Notes under the pieces: generated by a model
Database searches by the model: none
What the model was told of the DNA's origin: nothing
The model's input: only the letters and a program-made list of their open reading frames with translations
Translations under genes and position numbers: made by a program
DNA from: Legionellaceae bacterium
GTDB taxonomy: Bacteria; Pseudomonadota; Gammaproteobacteria; Legionellales; Legionellaceae
Length of the DNA: 64,000 nt
NCBI GenBank assembly: GCA_020831865.1
Contig: JAFIFT010000001.1
Coordinates: 1 to 64,000, forward strand
Reading direction: 5' to 3'
Shown: one piece after another, positions 41,459 to 50,035 of the stretch
How positions within the stretch are numbered: the first letter of the stretch is position 1
Layout: the number at the start of each line of letters is the position of its first letter

Positions 41459-42412
41459 CTACAAGGTATTTAAGCTCTCGCGAATCAGACTTAACTTGAT
41501 CTTCCCTTTCGCTCGTCGGTCTGTTTTGCGTTCAAACAGACTGTAATTGGTAAAGCGTTGCCCGTTTTGCCTTACTATGCCTACTACCATAAAGTACTCA
41601 CTTTTTAGCGTAATATCATCTTTGCCTAAATGTAGCTCCCTTAAAAGTGCAGCCGACTTTGCTGATTGAGTAATCGGGCTTTGGTTGCGGGCGCTGATAA
41701 TCGTACTAACCTGACTGTCAGACAGACCATTACCCAGGATAGATAAAACATGTGGGGAGGCGGTATTCAGATTGATGCCGGTACTTTTGGGAAGGGCGGT
41801 AATAAAAGGAGCCAGAGCGTTCCAAATATTGGCGTTTACACCGGGAATCATGCGTAATTCACTGATACTGGCAAAGGGCATTTGTGCAGGTATTCTGGGG
41901 GGTTTTTGTTGCAGAAACAGCTCGATCATTTTATCCTGACCCCGTCCGGGACGATATTGATTCTGCCAATACCAGGTTGCTTCCGTGATGAGCTTGACGG
42001 GTACGTCATCTGTTGCAGGCAGCGTCTTGGTGATTAAACGGTTAAATTGCTTTCGTCCGAAGTTTTTGCTGATATTATTGAGATTGAAGCGTCCCTGCAT
42101 ATCCAAAATATAGCCACTGAGCTCAAGCTCCGGATAGTTATGCTGCAGTGCACCGGGAAAGCGGGCTACCGTACCGTCATTATTGAGTTGATTCAACTCG
42201 TTTTTAGGATCCATTAACTGGGTCATACCCCAGAAGATTACCAATTGTGAGGCAAGATAGGGCTTGTCGCTCTTAATGGTCAAGTTGGTTTTATAAATAT
42301 CAATTTGCAAGCGCAGCGTCATGGCTGTTGCTGCAATAGCCACCAGCGTCATGATAAACAATGCGGACAGCAAAGCACTGCCGGTAGAATGGCGAGGGCT
42401 ACAGATTGGCAT
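41459..42412 (-). CDS. gspK: type II secretion minor pseudopilin GspK
   Basis: 317 residues, the large tip pseudopilin. The N-terminus has a short leader ending in G, followed by SALLSALFIMTLVAIAA, lacking Glu5 as is normal for GspK. The inserted alpha domain (SISELRMIPGVNANIWNALAPFITALP) and the following INLNTASPHVLSILG are typical. It caps the GspI-J-K tip that starts pseudopilus assembly. Its start overlaps gspJ by 14 bases. It is the last gene of gspF-G-H-I-J-K. Confidence 0.93.
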   Translation of the reverse strand: MPICSPRHSTGSALLSALFIMTLVAIAATAMTLRLQIDIYKTNLTIKSDKPYLASQLVIFWGMTQLMDPKNELNQLNNDGTVARFPGALQHNYPELELSGYILDMQGRFNLNNISKNFGRKQFNRLITKTLPATDDVPVKLITEATWYWQNQYRPGRGQDKMIELFLQQKPPRIPAQMPFASISELRMIPGVNANIWNALAPFITALPKSTGINLNTASPHVLSILGNGLSDSQVSTIISARNQSPITQSAKSAALLRELHLGKDDITLKSEYFMVVGIVRQNGQRFTNYSLFERKTDRRAKGKIKLSLIRESLNTL

Positions 42413-43010
42413 ATAGTGCCTCTGGAACTAAATATAACAAAGACATTTCCCCCCAATCTTTGATTGTCAATTGTAACTGGATACCAGACGGAAACATTTC
42501 TTTTACTGTTTCGCTGCTCATACTTTCCGATAACCACTCTTCAAAACGCTGTCTGTTTTTATTCAAAAACATAAATTGGCATTGGCTGAGGTTGGGTATC
42601 AAAATGCGATCTTCATAGCGCATTCTGTCCGCATTGTCGACTTGCGGCCAACTGCGTCGAATCAGTTGATCATTCTGACACAGCAGTGCAACCCGTTTTA
42701 AACTGCTGCGGGTAACAGATGCCCCGGGGTTCAGAATGCCAGTGCGGGTAAATTCAATATATTGCATGGTACCAATAAAGGGGGGAAATGTGCGCATATC
42801 ATTGCCACGTACCGGCCGATTGATGATTTGACTGGTATCTTGATTGATGAGATTAATGGCTATCTGTAGCTGTGCCAGACGGTCGGCGTAGGCATTGATT
42901 CGGCTCCGCGTGGAGAAGGCATAAAACATGGCAGAGGCCGTAATGGCCGATAAGATGGCAAACACCAGGAGTGCGATTAACACCTCTATTAACGTAAAGC
43001 CTTTATTCAT
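42399..43010 (-). CDS. gspJ: type II secretion minor pseudopilin GspJ
   Basis: 203 residues. The prepilin leader MNKG is followed by FTLIEVLIALLVFAILSA, with Glu5 present. The globular part contains RPVRGNDMRTFPPFIG and QYIEFTRTG, typical of GspJ. It is part of the pseudopilus tip complex with GspI and GspK. Located 19 bases after gspI. Confidence 0.93.
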   Translation of the reverse strand: MNKGFTLIEVLIALLVFAILSAITASAMFYAFSTRSRINAYADRLAQLQIAINLINQDTSQIINRPVRGNDMRTFPPFIGTMQYIEFTRTGILNPGASVTRSSLKRVALLCQNDQLIRRSWPQVDNADRMRYEDRILIPNLSQCQFMFLNKNRQRFEEWLSESMSSETVKEMFPSGIQLQLTIKDWGEMSLLYLVPEALYANL

Positions 43011-43029
43011 AATCTCGTTTTGGAATAAA

Positions 43030-43398
43030 TTATAGGCGTAATTGATAGCCCGTTAAGGTTTCCTCGAAAGGGCCCGCTTCAGTGCGACTGACATAAATCA
43101 CAATTTTTTTTATTTTTTTCAAAGGCGTAGCTTTAATGAGGGGACGCCAATACCAGTCTTGATTAAGCATGCGGGTTTTCAGGGTTTTGCGGTTTGTATC
43201 TGTAATATCACCATTTTGGATCATATTAATTCCTTGCCGGGCAACCCAGTGTTTCAAAGTTTTTTCCTGCAGTCGATTGGTATATTGTATATTTTGTCCT
43301 GTGGATCGTATGAGCGCGGTCAGCGATATGGCAATAATGACCAGTGCTATCAATACTTCAATCAAGGTAAAGGCTTTGCTCCGTGTTGGAAGGGTCAT
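43030..43398 (-). CDS. gspI: type II secretion minor pseudopilin GspI
   Basis: 122 residues with a class III leader and FTLIEVLIALVIIAISLTAL. The residue before the cleavage point is alanine (RSKA-FTLIE) instead of the usual glycine; prepilin peptidase tolerates alanine in some substrates. The rest (LEEKT-type linker, HWVARQGINMIQNG) matches GspI. Its start overlaps the gspH stop as ATGA. Confidence 0.92.
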   Translation of the reverse strand: MTLPTRSKAFTLIEVLIALVIIAISLTALIRSTGQNIQYTNRLQEKTLKHWVARQGINMIQNGDITDTNRKTLKTRMLNQDWYWRPLIKATPLKKIKKIVIYVSRTEAGPFEETLTGYQLRL

Positions 43399-43883
43399 GG
43401 CTGCGTATCCTGGACCCCGGTTTTCAATTTACCGTCATGTGTACCCACCAGTTCAATCTGCTCCTGACTGCGCACTAGTTTAAATTGTAGTCGAAAGGGC
43501 TCCATATCCCCTGACGGATGCAGGATAATAGCTGGGGTTTTTGAGCTGTTATGAATCGGTTCGCTCACTTTCAATTCGATATTGCGCGGTAACACCTGGC
43601 GCACGAACAATCGTTGTTTGGGAAAGGGCTGCCAGGTTCCCGGATATTGATAGGAATAGGGGGTATAACCGTGATCATCAATATGTAAGCCAATGGTGAT
43701 ATTTTCCAAAATGGCACGTTGCTGTAATAAAGAAAGATAGGATTCAAAATGCTCGGTATAAATATGAAGCTGTCGCTTCGCTCCAAAGTCACCGAAGGCA
43801 AGGACCGCAAAGCCGATGGTTATGCCTATAATCAGCATAACCACCAGAATTTCAATCAGGGTAAAGCCCCGTTTATTTTGCAT
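43395..43883 (-). CDS. gspH: type II secretion minor pseudopilin GspH
   Basis: 162 residues from ATG 43883, giving MQNKRG-FTLIEILVVMLIIGI, a proper prepilin leader. The frame stays open upstream to 44009, but that extension lies inside gspG and has no leader features. The C-terminal beta domain includes HIYTEHFESYLSLLQQRAIL and FVRQVLPRNIELKV. It overlaps gspG by 11 bases. Confidence 0.92.
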   Translation of the reverse strand: MQNKRGFTLIEILVVMLIIGITIGFAVLAFGDFGAKRQLHIYTEHFESYLSLLQQRAILENITIGLHIDDHGYTPYSYQYPGTWQPFPKQRLFVRQVLPRNIELKVSEPIHNSSKTPAIILHPSGDMEPFRLQFKLVRSQEQIELVGTHDGKLKTGVQDTQP

Positions 43884-44289
43884 CCCAGTTGCCAATTTCT
43901 GCGTTGATGCCGCTTCCGCCGGGTTTGCCATCGGCTCCAAGGGTAAACACATCAATTTCACTGTGCTCACCAGGATTGAGATAGATATAATCTCGTCCCC
44001 AGGGATCATGGGGAATCGATTTCATATATACTTGCCAATTTCTGGGCTCCGGACTTGAGGTCGGTTTTTCTACCAGGGCGGCCAGGCCTTGATCGGTACT
44101 GGGATAAAATCCATTATCCAGGCGATAGAGATCCAATGCGTTTTGTATGGACAAAACATCCTGTTTGGCTTTGACAACCCGTGCCTCATCGGGGCGGGAA
44201 ATAATTTTGGGTACGACGATGGATGCGAGAATACCCAGAATGACCACAACGACCATGATCTCAATTAATGAAAAACCTTTTTGCTTCAT
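43873..44289 (-). CDS. gspG: type II secretion major pseudopilin GspG
   Basis: 138 residues. The leader MKQKG is cleaved before FSLIEIMVVVVILGIL. Conserved GspG features follow: IVVPKIISRPDEARVVKAKQD, ALDLYRLDNGFYPSTDQGL, and the calcium-binding C-terminal part with PHDPWGRDYIYLNPGEH and LGADGKPGG. It polymerises into the pseudopilus piston. The gene sits between gspF and gspH. Confidence 0.96.
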   Translation of the reverse strand: MKQKGFSLIEIMVVVVILGILASIVVPKIISRPDEARVVKAKQDVLSIQNALDLYRLDNGFYPSTDQGLAALVEKPTSSPEPRNWQVYMKSIPHDPWGRDYIYLNPGEHSEIDVFTLGADGKPGGSGINAEIGNWDAK

Positions 44290-44305
44290 GTGAATACTCC
44301 GGTGA

Positions 44306-45508
44306 TTAGCCTACCAATTGTTCCATTGAAAATATTGGCAAGAGGGTGGCTAGTACTATAAACAATACGACTGCGCCCATCAACAAAATTACCATGGGTT
44401 CCAGCAGGGTCAGTGCCGTATCAATCAATCGTTTGACTTCATTATCCAGGTGGTTCGCTGCTTTTTCCATCATTTGTGATAATTGACCGCTTTTTTCTCC
44501 GCTGGCAATGAGATGGATGGCCATGGGACTGATAAACGTAGTTTCCTTGAGGGCAATATGGATGGCTGTTCCTTCGCGAACTTTATGAAGGGCCGTGGTA
44601 AATTTTTCTTTCATGGGGAGATTGGTCAGCAGACTGGCCCCCACGCGCATCGTATCCAGAACCGGTACGCCTGCGGCAAAAAGAATCCCAAAGGTATGGA
44701 TATAGCGTGCTACATTAGTGGCTCTGATTAAATAGGAGCTTATCGGCAGACGCAGTAATACCTGATGCCAGCGAAAACGAATACTGTCCTTACGCAGACT
44801 TCGCTGAAAGCCGACGAGGAGCAGAATAAACGCAAGCGCACAATACAGCCCATAGTTTTTAATAAAATCACTGATGATAATCAGAATATGGGTCATCTCT
44901 GGCAGGGTTTGTCCACTGCTGGTGAAGACTTCTATAATTTTGGGTACGACGAAGGCAAGGAGAAAGCTAATAATGGCGGTGGAGACCACTATCATGAGAG
45001 TGGGGTAGATCAAAGCCTGCTGAATTTTTTGTCGGGTGGTTTGTTGATTCTCGGTGTAATCAGCCAGCTTTTCCAGAACAACATCCAGGCGCCCCGTTTG
45101 TTCACCAGCGCCTACGGTGGCACGGTATAATTCAGGAAACGCCTGAGGGAAATCGGCCATGGCATGAGCGAGGCCATAGCCTTCCAGTACTTTTGCCCGC
45201 ACCCCCATAATCAGTTCGCGAACACTTGCTTTTTCACTTTGCTCGCTGACACCGCGCAGCGACTCTTCCACTGGAATACCCGCAGCCAGCAGGGTTGCCA
45301 ATTGGCGTGTCATTAGGGATAAATCAGCGGATTTGATAGCGCGCTTGGCGCTTCCCGATGGACCATGACGCTCCATGAGAATCATTTGGGTCGGGATTAA
45401 GCCTTGTTCGCGAATACGCTCCCGAGCTTGACGCTCGGAATCCGCTTCAATGCTTCCTTTCTTGAGTGATCCCGTTTTGCTTAATGCTTGATATTGGTAG
45501 GCCGGCAT
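44306..45508 (-). CDS. gspF: type II secretion inner-membrane platform protein GspF
   Basis: 400 residues with two GspF/PilC repeats and three membrane helices. MPAYQYQALSKTGSLKKGSIEAD at the N-terminus (here cited in part), LIYPTLMIVVSTAIISFLLAFVVPKI, and the C-terminal helix LLEPMVILLMGAVVLFIVLATLLPIF identify it. It is the first gene of gspF-K. Genes gspC, D, E, L and M are absent from the window; in Legionella the lspFGHIJK set is likewise a separate operon. Confidence 0.95.
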   Translation of the reverse strand: MPAYQYQALSKTGSLKKGSIEADSERQARERIREQGLIPTQMILMERHGPSGSAKRAIKSADLSLMTRQLATLLAAGIPVEESLRGVSEQSEKASVRELIMGVRAKVLEGYGLAHAMADFPQAFPELYRATVGAGEQTGRLDVVLEKLADYTENQQTTRQKIQQALIYPTLMIVVSTAIISFLLAFVVPKIIEVFTSSGQTLPEMTHILIIISDFIKNYGLYCALAFILLLVGFQRSLRKDSIRFRWHQVLLRLPISSYLIRATNVARYIHTFGILFAAGVPVLDTMRVGASLLTNLPMKEKFTTALHKVREGTAIHIALKETTFISPMAIHLIASGEKSGQLSQMMEKAANHLDNEVKRLIDTALTLLEPMVILLMGAVVLFIVLATLLPIFSMEQLVG

Positions 45509-45723
45509 GGTGTTATCTGAGCAACCAAGAGAAAGATGACGTTATTTTATCCTAAATTGATGTGAGTAGCGACCAACATTTACTGTAGCTGCCGGGTCAA
45601 TTCATACTTTGGGTGAAATGACCGAAACGGGGGTATGCCGTAGTAAGCTGCGGAAGGGATGGGGGTAGACCCATCGAGTATTTTCACATCTGTCGGGTAT
45701 ACAGGCCCTGTAATCGCCGTAAT

Positions 45724-45763
45724 ATGTTATATTGTAACGACTGAGTAAGTGTTATATTATATC
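45724..45763 (+). promoter_or_regulatory. two Zur-like operator palindromes upstream of the COG0523 gene
   Basis: ATGTTATATTGTAAC (45724-45738) and GTGTTATATTATATC (45749-45763) each resemble the core ATGTTATAnTATAACA of gammaproteobacterial zinc-uptake-regulator (Zur) boxes. They are 25 bp apart, in the same orientation as the gene and 24 bp before its start codon, where a repressor would block transcription. Zinc-limited expression of COG0523 chaperones under Zur is a known pattern. The assignment here rests on motif similarity only. Confidence 0.55.
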
Positions 45764-45786
45764 GCTTTTTTTGGGGGAGGCTATTG

Positions 45787-46992
45787 ATGTTAAAAAAATT
45801 ACCGGTAACGGTTTTATCGGGGTATTTGGGCGCTGGAAAAACAACGCTCCTTAATCACATTTTACATAATCGCCAAGGCTTAAAGGTCGCTGTGATTGTG
45901 AATGATATGTCGGAAATCAACATTGATGCGCAGTTTATCAAGGCGGGAACCGCTAATTTATCCAAAACCCAGGAGTCTTTGGTCGAAATGCAAAATGGTT
46001 GTATCTGCTGCACCTTGCGTGATGACTTGTTAATGGAGGTTCGGCGTCTGGCGGAAGAAAAGCGCTTTGATTACCTTCTCATTGAGTCCACCGGAATTTC
46101 TGAGCCAATGCCTGTCGCGGCAACGTTTTCGTTTCGAGATGAGCAGAATCAATCTTTAAGTGATGTGGCGTATCTGGATACCATGGTGACCGTCGTGGAT
46201 GCTTCCAGTCTTGTGACGGATTATCAGAGCGATGAATTTTTGCAGCACAGAGGACAGGCGGTCAGTGAAGAAGACCAGCGAACCGTGGTCAATCTGTTAG
46301 TCGATCAAATCGAATTTGCCAATGTCATTATTTTAAATAAAGTAGACAGGGTGGATGCTGAAGAATTAGCGCTGGCTGAGTCTATCGTCAAAGCGCTCAA
46401 CCCGGAGGCGCTACTCATACCCGCATCCTATAGCGCCATTAATCTTGAATCCCTGTTACATACCAAGCGCTTCGATGAAGAAAAAGCCGCTCAGTCGGCG
46501 GGTTGGGTAAAAGAAATGAGAGGAGAACATCTGCCTGAAACCGAAGCCTATGGTATTAACAGTTTTGTTTACCTGGCAAGCAAACCCTTTCATCCCCAAC
46601 GATTTTATGCCTTCCTGGAAAGCGACTGGGGCAACGTGATTCGAGCTAAGGGATATTTTTGGTTGGCTTCTCGTTATGACTGGGTGGGGCATCTTTCTCA
46701 GGCAGGTTGTGCGGTGGAACATGAAGCCGTGGGGCTTTGGTGGGCTGCGGCTGAACATAACGATGAGCATCCACATGAAGATGCGGATTACCAGATCGCT
46801 AAAGAACACTATTGGCATCCGGAATACGGTGACAGACGTCAGGAAATTGTCTTCATTGGTCTTCAGATTAATGTTGATGAAATCACCCAAATGCTCGATA
46901 ACTGTTTGCTTTCTGAGGAAGAAATGGCATCTGGAAAAGAGGTTTGGAGTCATTTTAGCGATCCATTCCCGAAATGGGCCTTTGCTGAGTAA
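45787..46992 (+). CDS. COG0523/CobW-family GTPase, probable zinc metallochaperone
   Basis: 401 residues from ATG 45787 (GGGGAGG six bases upstream). The G3E GTPase domain has Walker [10 protein letters not shown] (residues 12-20), the metal-binding CxCC motif C72-I-C74-C75 in [26 protein letters not shown] and LNKVDRVD. The C-terminal CobW_C domain contains a histidine-rich stretch ([20 protein letters not shown]). No cobalamin genes are near. Together with the two Zur-like boxes upstream this points to zinc delivery under zinc limitation, as for ZigA/YeiR-type proteins, and not to cobalt handling. Confidence 0.92.
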   Translation: MLKKLPVTVLSGYLGAGKTTLLNHILHNRQGLKVAVIVNDMSEINIDAQFIKAGTANLSKTQESLVEMQNGCICCTLRDDLLMEVRRLAEEKRFDYLLIESTGISEPMPVAATFSFRDEQNQSLSDVAYLDTMVTVVDASSLVTDYQSDEFLQHRGQAVSEEDQRTVVNLLVDQIEFANVIILNKVDRVDAEELALAESIVKALNPEALLIPASYSAINLESLLHTKRFDEEKAAQSAGWVKEMRGEHLPETEAYGINSFVYLASKPFHPQRFYAFLESDWGNVIRAKGYFWLASRYDWVGHLSQAGCAVEHEAVGLWWAAAEHNDEHPHEDADYQIAKEHYWHPEYGDRRQEIVFIGLQINVDEITQMLDNCLLSEEEMASGKEVWSHFSDPFPKWAFAE

Positions 46993-47044
46993 TAGCCTTC
47001 AACCATGGCTCCTTCCGAGGCTGAGGTATCGTCACAAAAATACA

Positions 47045-47073
47045 ATATATCTTTGTACCGGACAAAGATATAT
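47045..47073. repeat. perfect 12-bp palindrome upstream of the patatin-like gene
   Basis: ATATATCTTTGT (47045-47056) and ACAAAGATATAT (47062-47073) are exact complements around a five-base loop. It sits 53 bp after the COG0523 stop and 122 bp before the patatin start. No T run follows, so an operator or an mRNA hairpin is as likely as a terminator. Confidence 0.7.
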
Positions 47074-47194
47074 GATAATAAGTTGCGCATTAGTTTTGAT
47101 AGTGATCGCCATGTTACCATGGAGTCCATTTCTGACTTCGTGTAGAGTACTAGGATGGCAGTGGAATATTCTTCTTTCCATTTTAAGGTCAAAT

Positions 47195-49987
47195 ATGCCG
47201 TTGTATATTGATTATAAAAAGATTTTTGATAGTGCGACTCACAATCCCAATATTACTCTGTTAAAAAAACTGGTTGTAGTAAGCTATTATGGAAATCTTC
47301 AAATTAATGGTCAATTACCCAGCGCGACGCAGCGACTTGAGCAATATTTGATGGCTCGTGGAAATTGTATTATTGATTTATGTGCCTTAGATCCCGTTTC
47401 GCGCCATCGTTTTGAACAATGGTTGCTGGATCCCCATATGAATGATGCGCAACAAAGTTATTGGGACGGTGTCATAGCCAGTGATTATCGTGGCTATACA
47501 ACCGAAGTCTGTTTAAGCTGGTGGGGGCGTGTTCTCAACTGGATCTACTATCGTCGCTCCAGCCACACCTGGTTCATCGAGCCATTAGTGCTATCCTTTG
47601 GAACACAGTTACGTAGTTTCTCCGTCACCAGGGCCGAAAATGGTCTCGTTTTTGGGTTTCATATTTTTAATCCAGGTGGACTAATCAACTTTTCAAACGC
47701 TGTCGATGAAGAAAAGGCCAATAATCAGGATAACAGCAAGCGGATAGTGTTAACCTCGCGTCTGGTGAATCTGCTCTGCCAGCTTGATCTGTCCAAGATC
47801 AAGGCTGACAAATTACTGCAAGATACGCATCCGCTGTCAATTACGGTACCGCAATATAAATTGGCGGAGCGGCGAAACGCGATGGAGGAATATCGGAAAA
47901 CTGAGCTCTATGAGAGCAATATTCCCTGGTATCAACGGTTATGGAGTTGGATTATTTCCTGGTTTATTGAGAGTAACGCCGAGAGTCTAGCGCAGCCACA
48001 GTCTTCTCAACTGACACAGAATATATTAGTCAAGCTCTGGAAGTGGGTCTGTTCCCCTCTACAATGGATACAGCCATTGCCCATTGAGGCGCCAACACCC
48101 GAAGAACCGAAAGCACGGTATAGCCAACCGCTGCTTGATGCTGACGAAGAAGAGCGCTTGCGTCTTAAAATTTTATATGATCCGCGGACGGATAAAGTGC
48201 TGGTTATTGAGCAGTGTCCTCCCATTGATACTGTGGTGTATAGCGGTGGTGGCGGGAAAATATTTGCGCATGTGGGTTCCAAGCGTGCGATGGAGCAGAT
48301 GGATATAAAGTGCAAAGATTTTGCGGGAAGTTCTGCTGGCGCCATCATGGCGATGTTAGATTATTTAGGGTATCACTCCGATGAGATACACCATTTTTTT
48401 CGTTTTGTGAGTCGCGATCTCCTGGTACATTATGATATTGACTGGACGGGTTTATCGCATCCAAGAGCCATGAAAGCAGCCTTTGATTTTGCCATTAATA
48501 AAAAAGTGCTTGAACTCATTGAACACTACGCCATTGACAAAACTTGGCCAGGGCGAAAATTTTTACAGGATGAGATCTTGTCAGAAGGAAAAATTACCTT
48601 TCGCTCTTTGCATAAATTGAAACAGCGCTACCCCGACTGTTGTTTAGGCAACTGTATCAAGATTACGGCAACTAATATCAAGCAAAACAGAACGGTTATT
48701 TTTTCCGTGGTGAACACACCGGATATGGAGCTGAGTGAGGCGGTTAAAATTTCCGCAAGTATGCCGGTGATCTTTAAGTCGTCTTTGTTGGACGGAGAGC
48801 CTCATAGTGATGGCGGTGTGTTACGAAACTTTCCTTTGGAGCTGTTTCCTGACAGGGGTAATACGTTCCTGTCCTCTCGTTATGGCATTAATTTGGGTAC
48901 CATTGGTTTTTGTTTTCACACTGGGGTGGAGTTTGCGTTGTTAAACAATTTCCGTATCCCCATGCATCGTGAGTCTGCTTTTTCCAATTGGGTGTATTCT
49001 TTATTGACCGGGGTGAAAGACCCGGCAACGGGTTGGCAAATGGATTTGAGCAAAGTGATTCAAAATAGCCATCAGGTTGTGGTGGTACCGGCGGATATTC
49101 CTTCCACCGAGTTTAGCGTGAGCCCTGCACAGCAGCAGTCTTTGATGCGAACTGGCTTTTATTATGCGATGCGGCATTTGCATCATGTCTATGATACCAA
49201 GACGAAAACCATGGCGCAGGCTATGCATGCTAACTATAGTTCACTGGAAGAGTTAATGGTGCACTTTGCTTTGCGGGGGCGACAGGATCTTTTTGATCGC
49301 TTGAAACCTTTTGCAATACTACAAGGTGTCTCCAGGCTGCGGCTTGACAGACTCGTACACAGTCATTTTTTAGACAAAACGGCATTGGTGGATATTTTTA
49401 TACATCCACAGCAGCGTGAGAAGCCCACACCGGTTGATTTACTGCAACGCCAATCCTCACAGCACTTCTTATACCGTACCGCTTTGGGTCAAATGCGCAT
49501 GTATAATGTGTTGTATCCCATCTTTCTTCGTATGCCAGTGGTGATGTTTATTGATGATAAAGCCTTTGCCCATTTTAAAGAAGCCAGGCACCATTTAAGT
49601 CCCCGCAATTATACGAAAAGTCTGGAGTACTTGGTCAAACATACTGGCCAGCAGCATTTTTTGCTCTATTTGCTACAGGTCATGATGAGCAAGGCCGCGC
49701 AGCTGGATTTATCGGTGGTCTGTACTAATATTGATAGGATAGGGCAGTGCATGTTTACTCATGCTGATCGTCTGGATATGGCTATCTGGTTTTATCCTTG
49801 GTCCTTAACGGACAAAGATATAGATCGGGTTATGGGCTTGATGAAAGAGCAGGCGTTTCATGATTTAATGGAATGGATGCAGCACCATCAGGATAAAACG
49901 GATACGGCACATTTGACTTGTACAAATCATGCTGATTATAACGATGCGTATATTGTGCATGGGTGCCGAAAAAACACACTGAGTTAG
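47195..49987 (+). CDS. large patatin-like phospholipase (effector candidate)
   Basis: 930 residues from ATG 47195, which has AAGG seven bases upstream; the same frame is open back to 46676 but that part overlaps the COG0523 gene and is not credible. Residues 1-340 are unknown; positions 245-292 hold Trp-rich amphipathic patches (PWYQRLWSWIISWF, LWKWVCSPLQWI). The patatin domain begins near 345 with the oxyanion loop SGGGGK (350-355), the nucleophile S380 in GSSAG and the dyad aspartate D539 in SDGGVLRNFP. About 330 further C-terminal residues have no recognised domain. The active site appears intact, so lipid acyl hydrolysis is expected. Legionella carries several patatin-type Dot/Icm effectors of similar layout; secretion here is inference. 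Confidence 0.88.
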   Translation: MPLYIDYKKIFDSATHNPNITLLKKLVVVSYYGNLQINGQLPSATQRLEQYLMARGNCIIDLCALDPVSRHRFEQWLLDPHMNDAQQSYWDGVIASDYRGYTTEVCLSWWGRVLNWIYYRRSSHTWFIEPLVLSFGTQLRSFSVTRAENGLVFGFHIFNPGGLINFSNAVDEEKANNQDNSKRIVLTSRLVNLLCQLDLSKIKADKLLQDTHPLSITVPQYKLAERRNAMEEYRKTELYESNIPWYQRLWSWIISWFIESNAESLAQPQSSQLTQNILVKLWKWVCSPLQWIQPLPIEAPTPEEPKARYSQPLLDADEEERLRLKILYDPRTDKVLVIEQCPPIDTVVYSGGGGKIFAHVGSKRAMEQMDIKCKDFAGSSAGAIMAMLDYLGYHSDEIHHFFRFVSRDLLVHYDIDWTGLSHPRAMKAAFDFAINKKVLELIEHYAIDKTWPGRKFLQDEILSEGKITFRSLHKLKQRYPDCCLGNCIKITATNIKQNRTVIFSVVNTPDMELSEAVKISASMPVIFKSSLLDGEPHSDGGVLRNFPLELFPDRGNTFLSSRYGINLGTIGFCFHTGVEFALLNNFRIPMHRESAFSNWVYSLLTGVKDPATGWQMDLSKVIQNSHQVVVVPADIPSTEFSVSPAQQQSLMRTGFYYAMRHLHHVYDTKTKTMAQAMHANYSSLEELMVHFALRGRQDLFDRLKPFAILQGVSRLRLDRLVHSHFLDKTALVDIFIHPQQREKPTPVDLLQRQSSQHFLYRTALGQMRMYNVLYPIFLRMPVVMFIDDKAFAHFKEARHHLSPRNYTKSLEYLVKHTGQQHFLLYLLQVMMSKAAQLDLSVVCTNIDRIGQCMFTHADRLDMAIWFYPWSLTDKDIDRVMGLMKEQAFHDLMEWMQHHQDKTDTAHLTCTNHADYNDAYIVHGCRKNTLS

Positions 49988-50035
49988 GTCTTACTGTCTT
50001 TTGGGGTGAGCCAATATTTCGGGAGGTAGCATAAG

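Noticed and set aside
43884-44009. 42-residue N-terminal extension of GspH
   Set aside because: It would put the prepilin leader in the middle of the protein and lies within gspG coding sequence.
45787-46992. Cobalamin biosynthesis protein CobW as product name
   Set aside because: No cobalamin genes are nearby, and Zur-like sites plus a histidine-rich C-terminus favour a zinc chaperone of the wider COG0523 family.
46676-47194. Long N-terminal extension of the patatin gene overlapping the COG0523 gene
   Set aside because: It lies in another frame of a well-supported gene, and ATG 47195 has a suitable ribosome-binding site just upstream.
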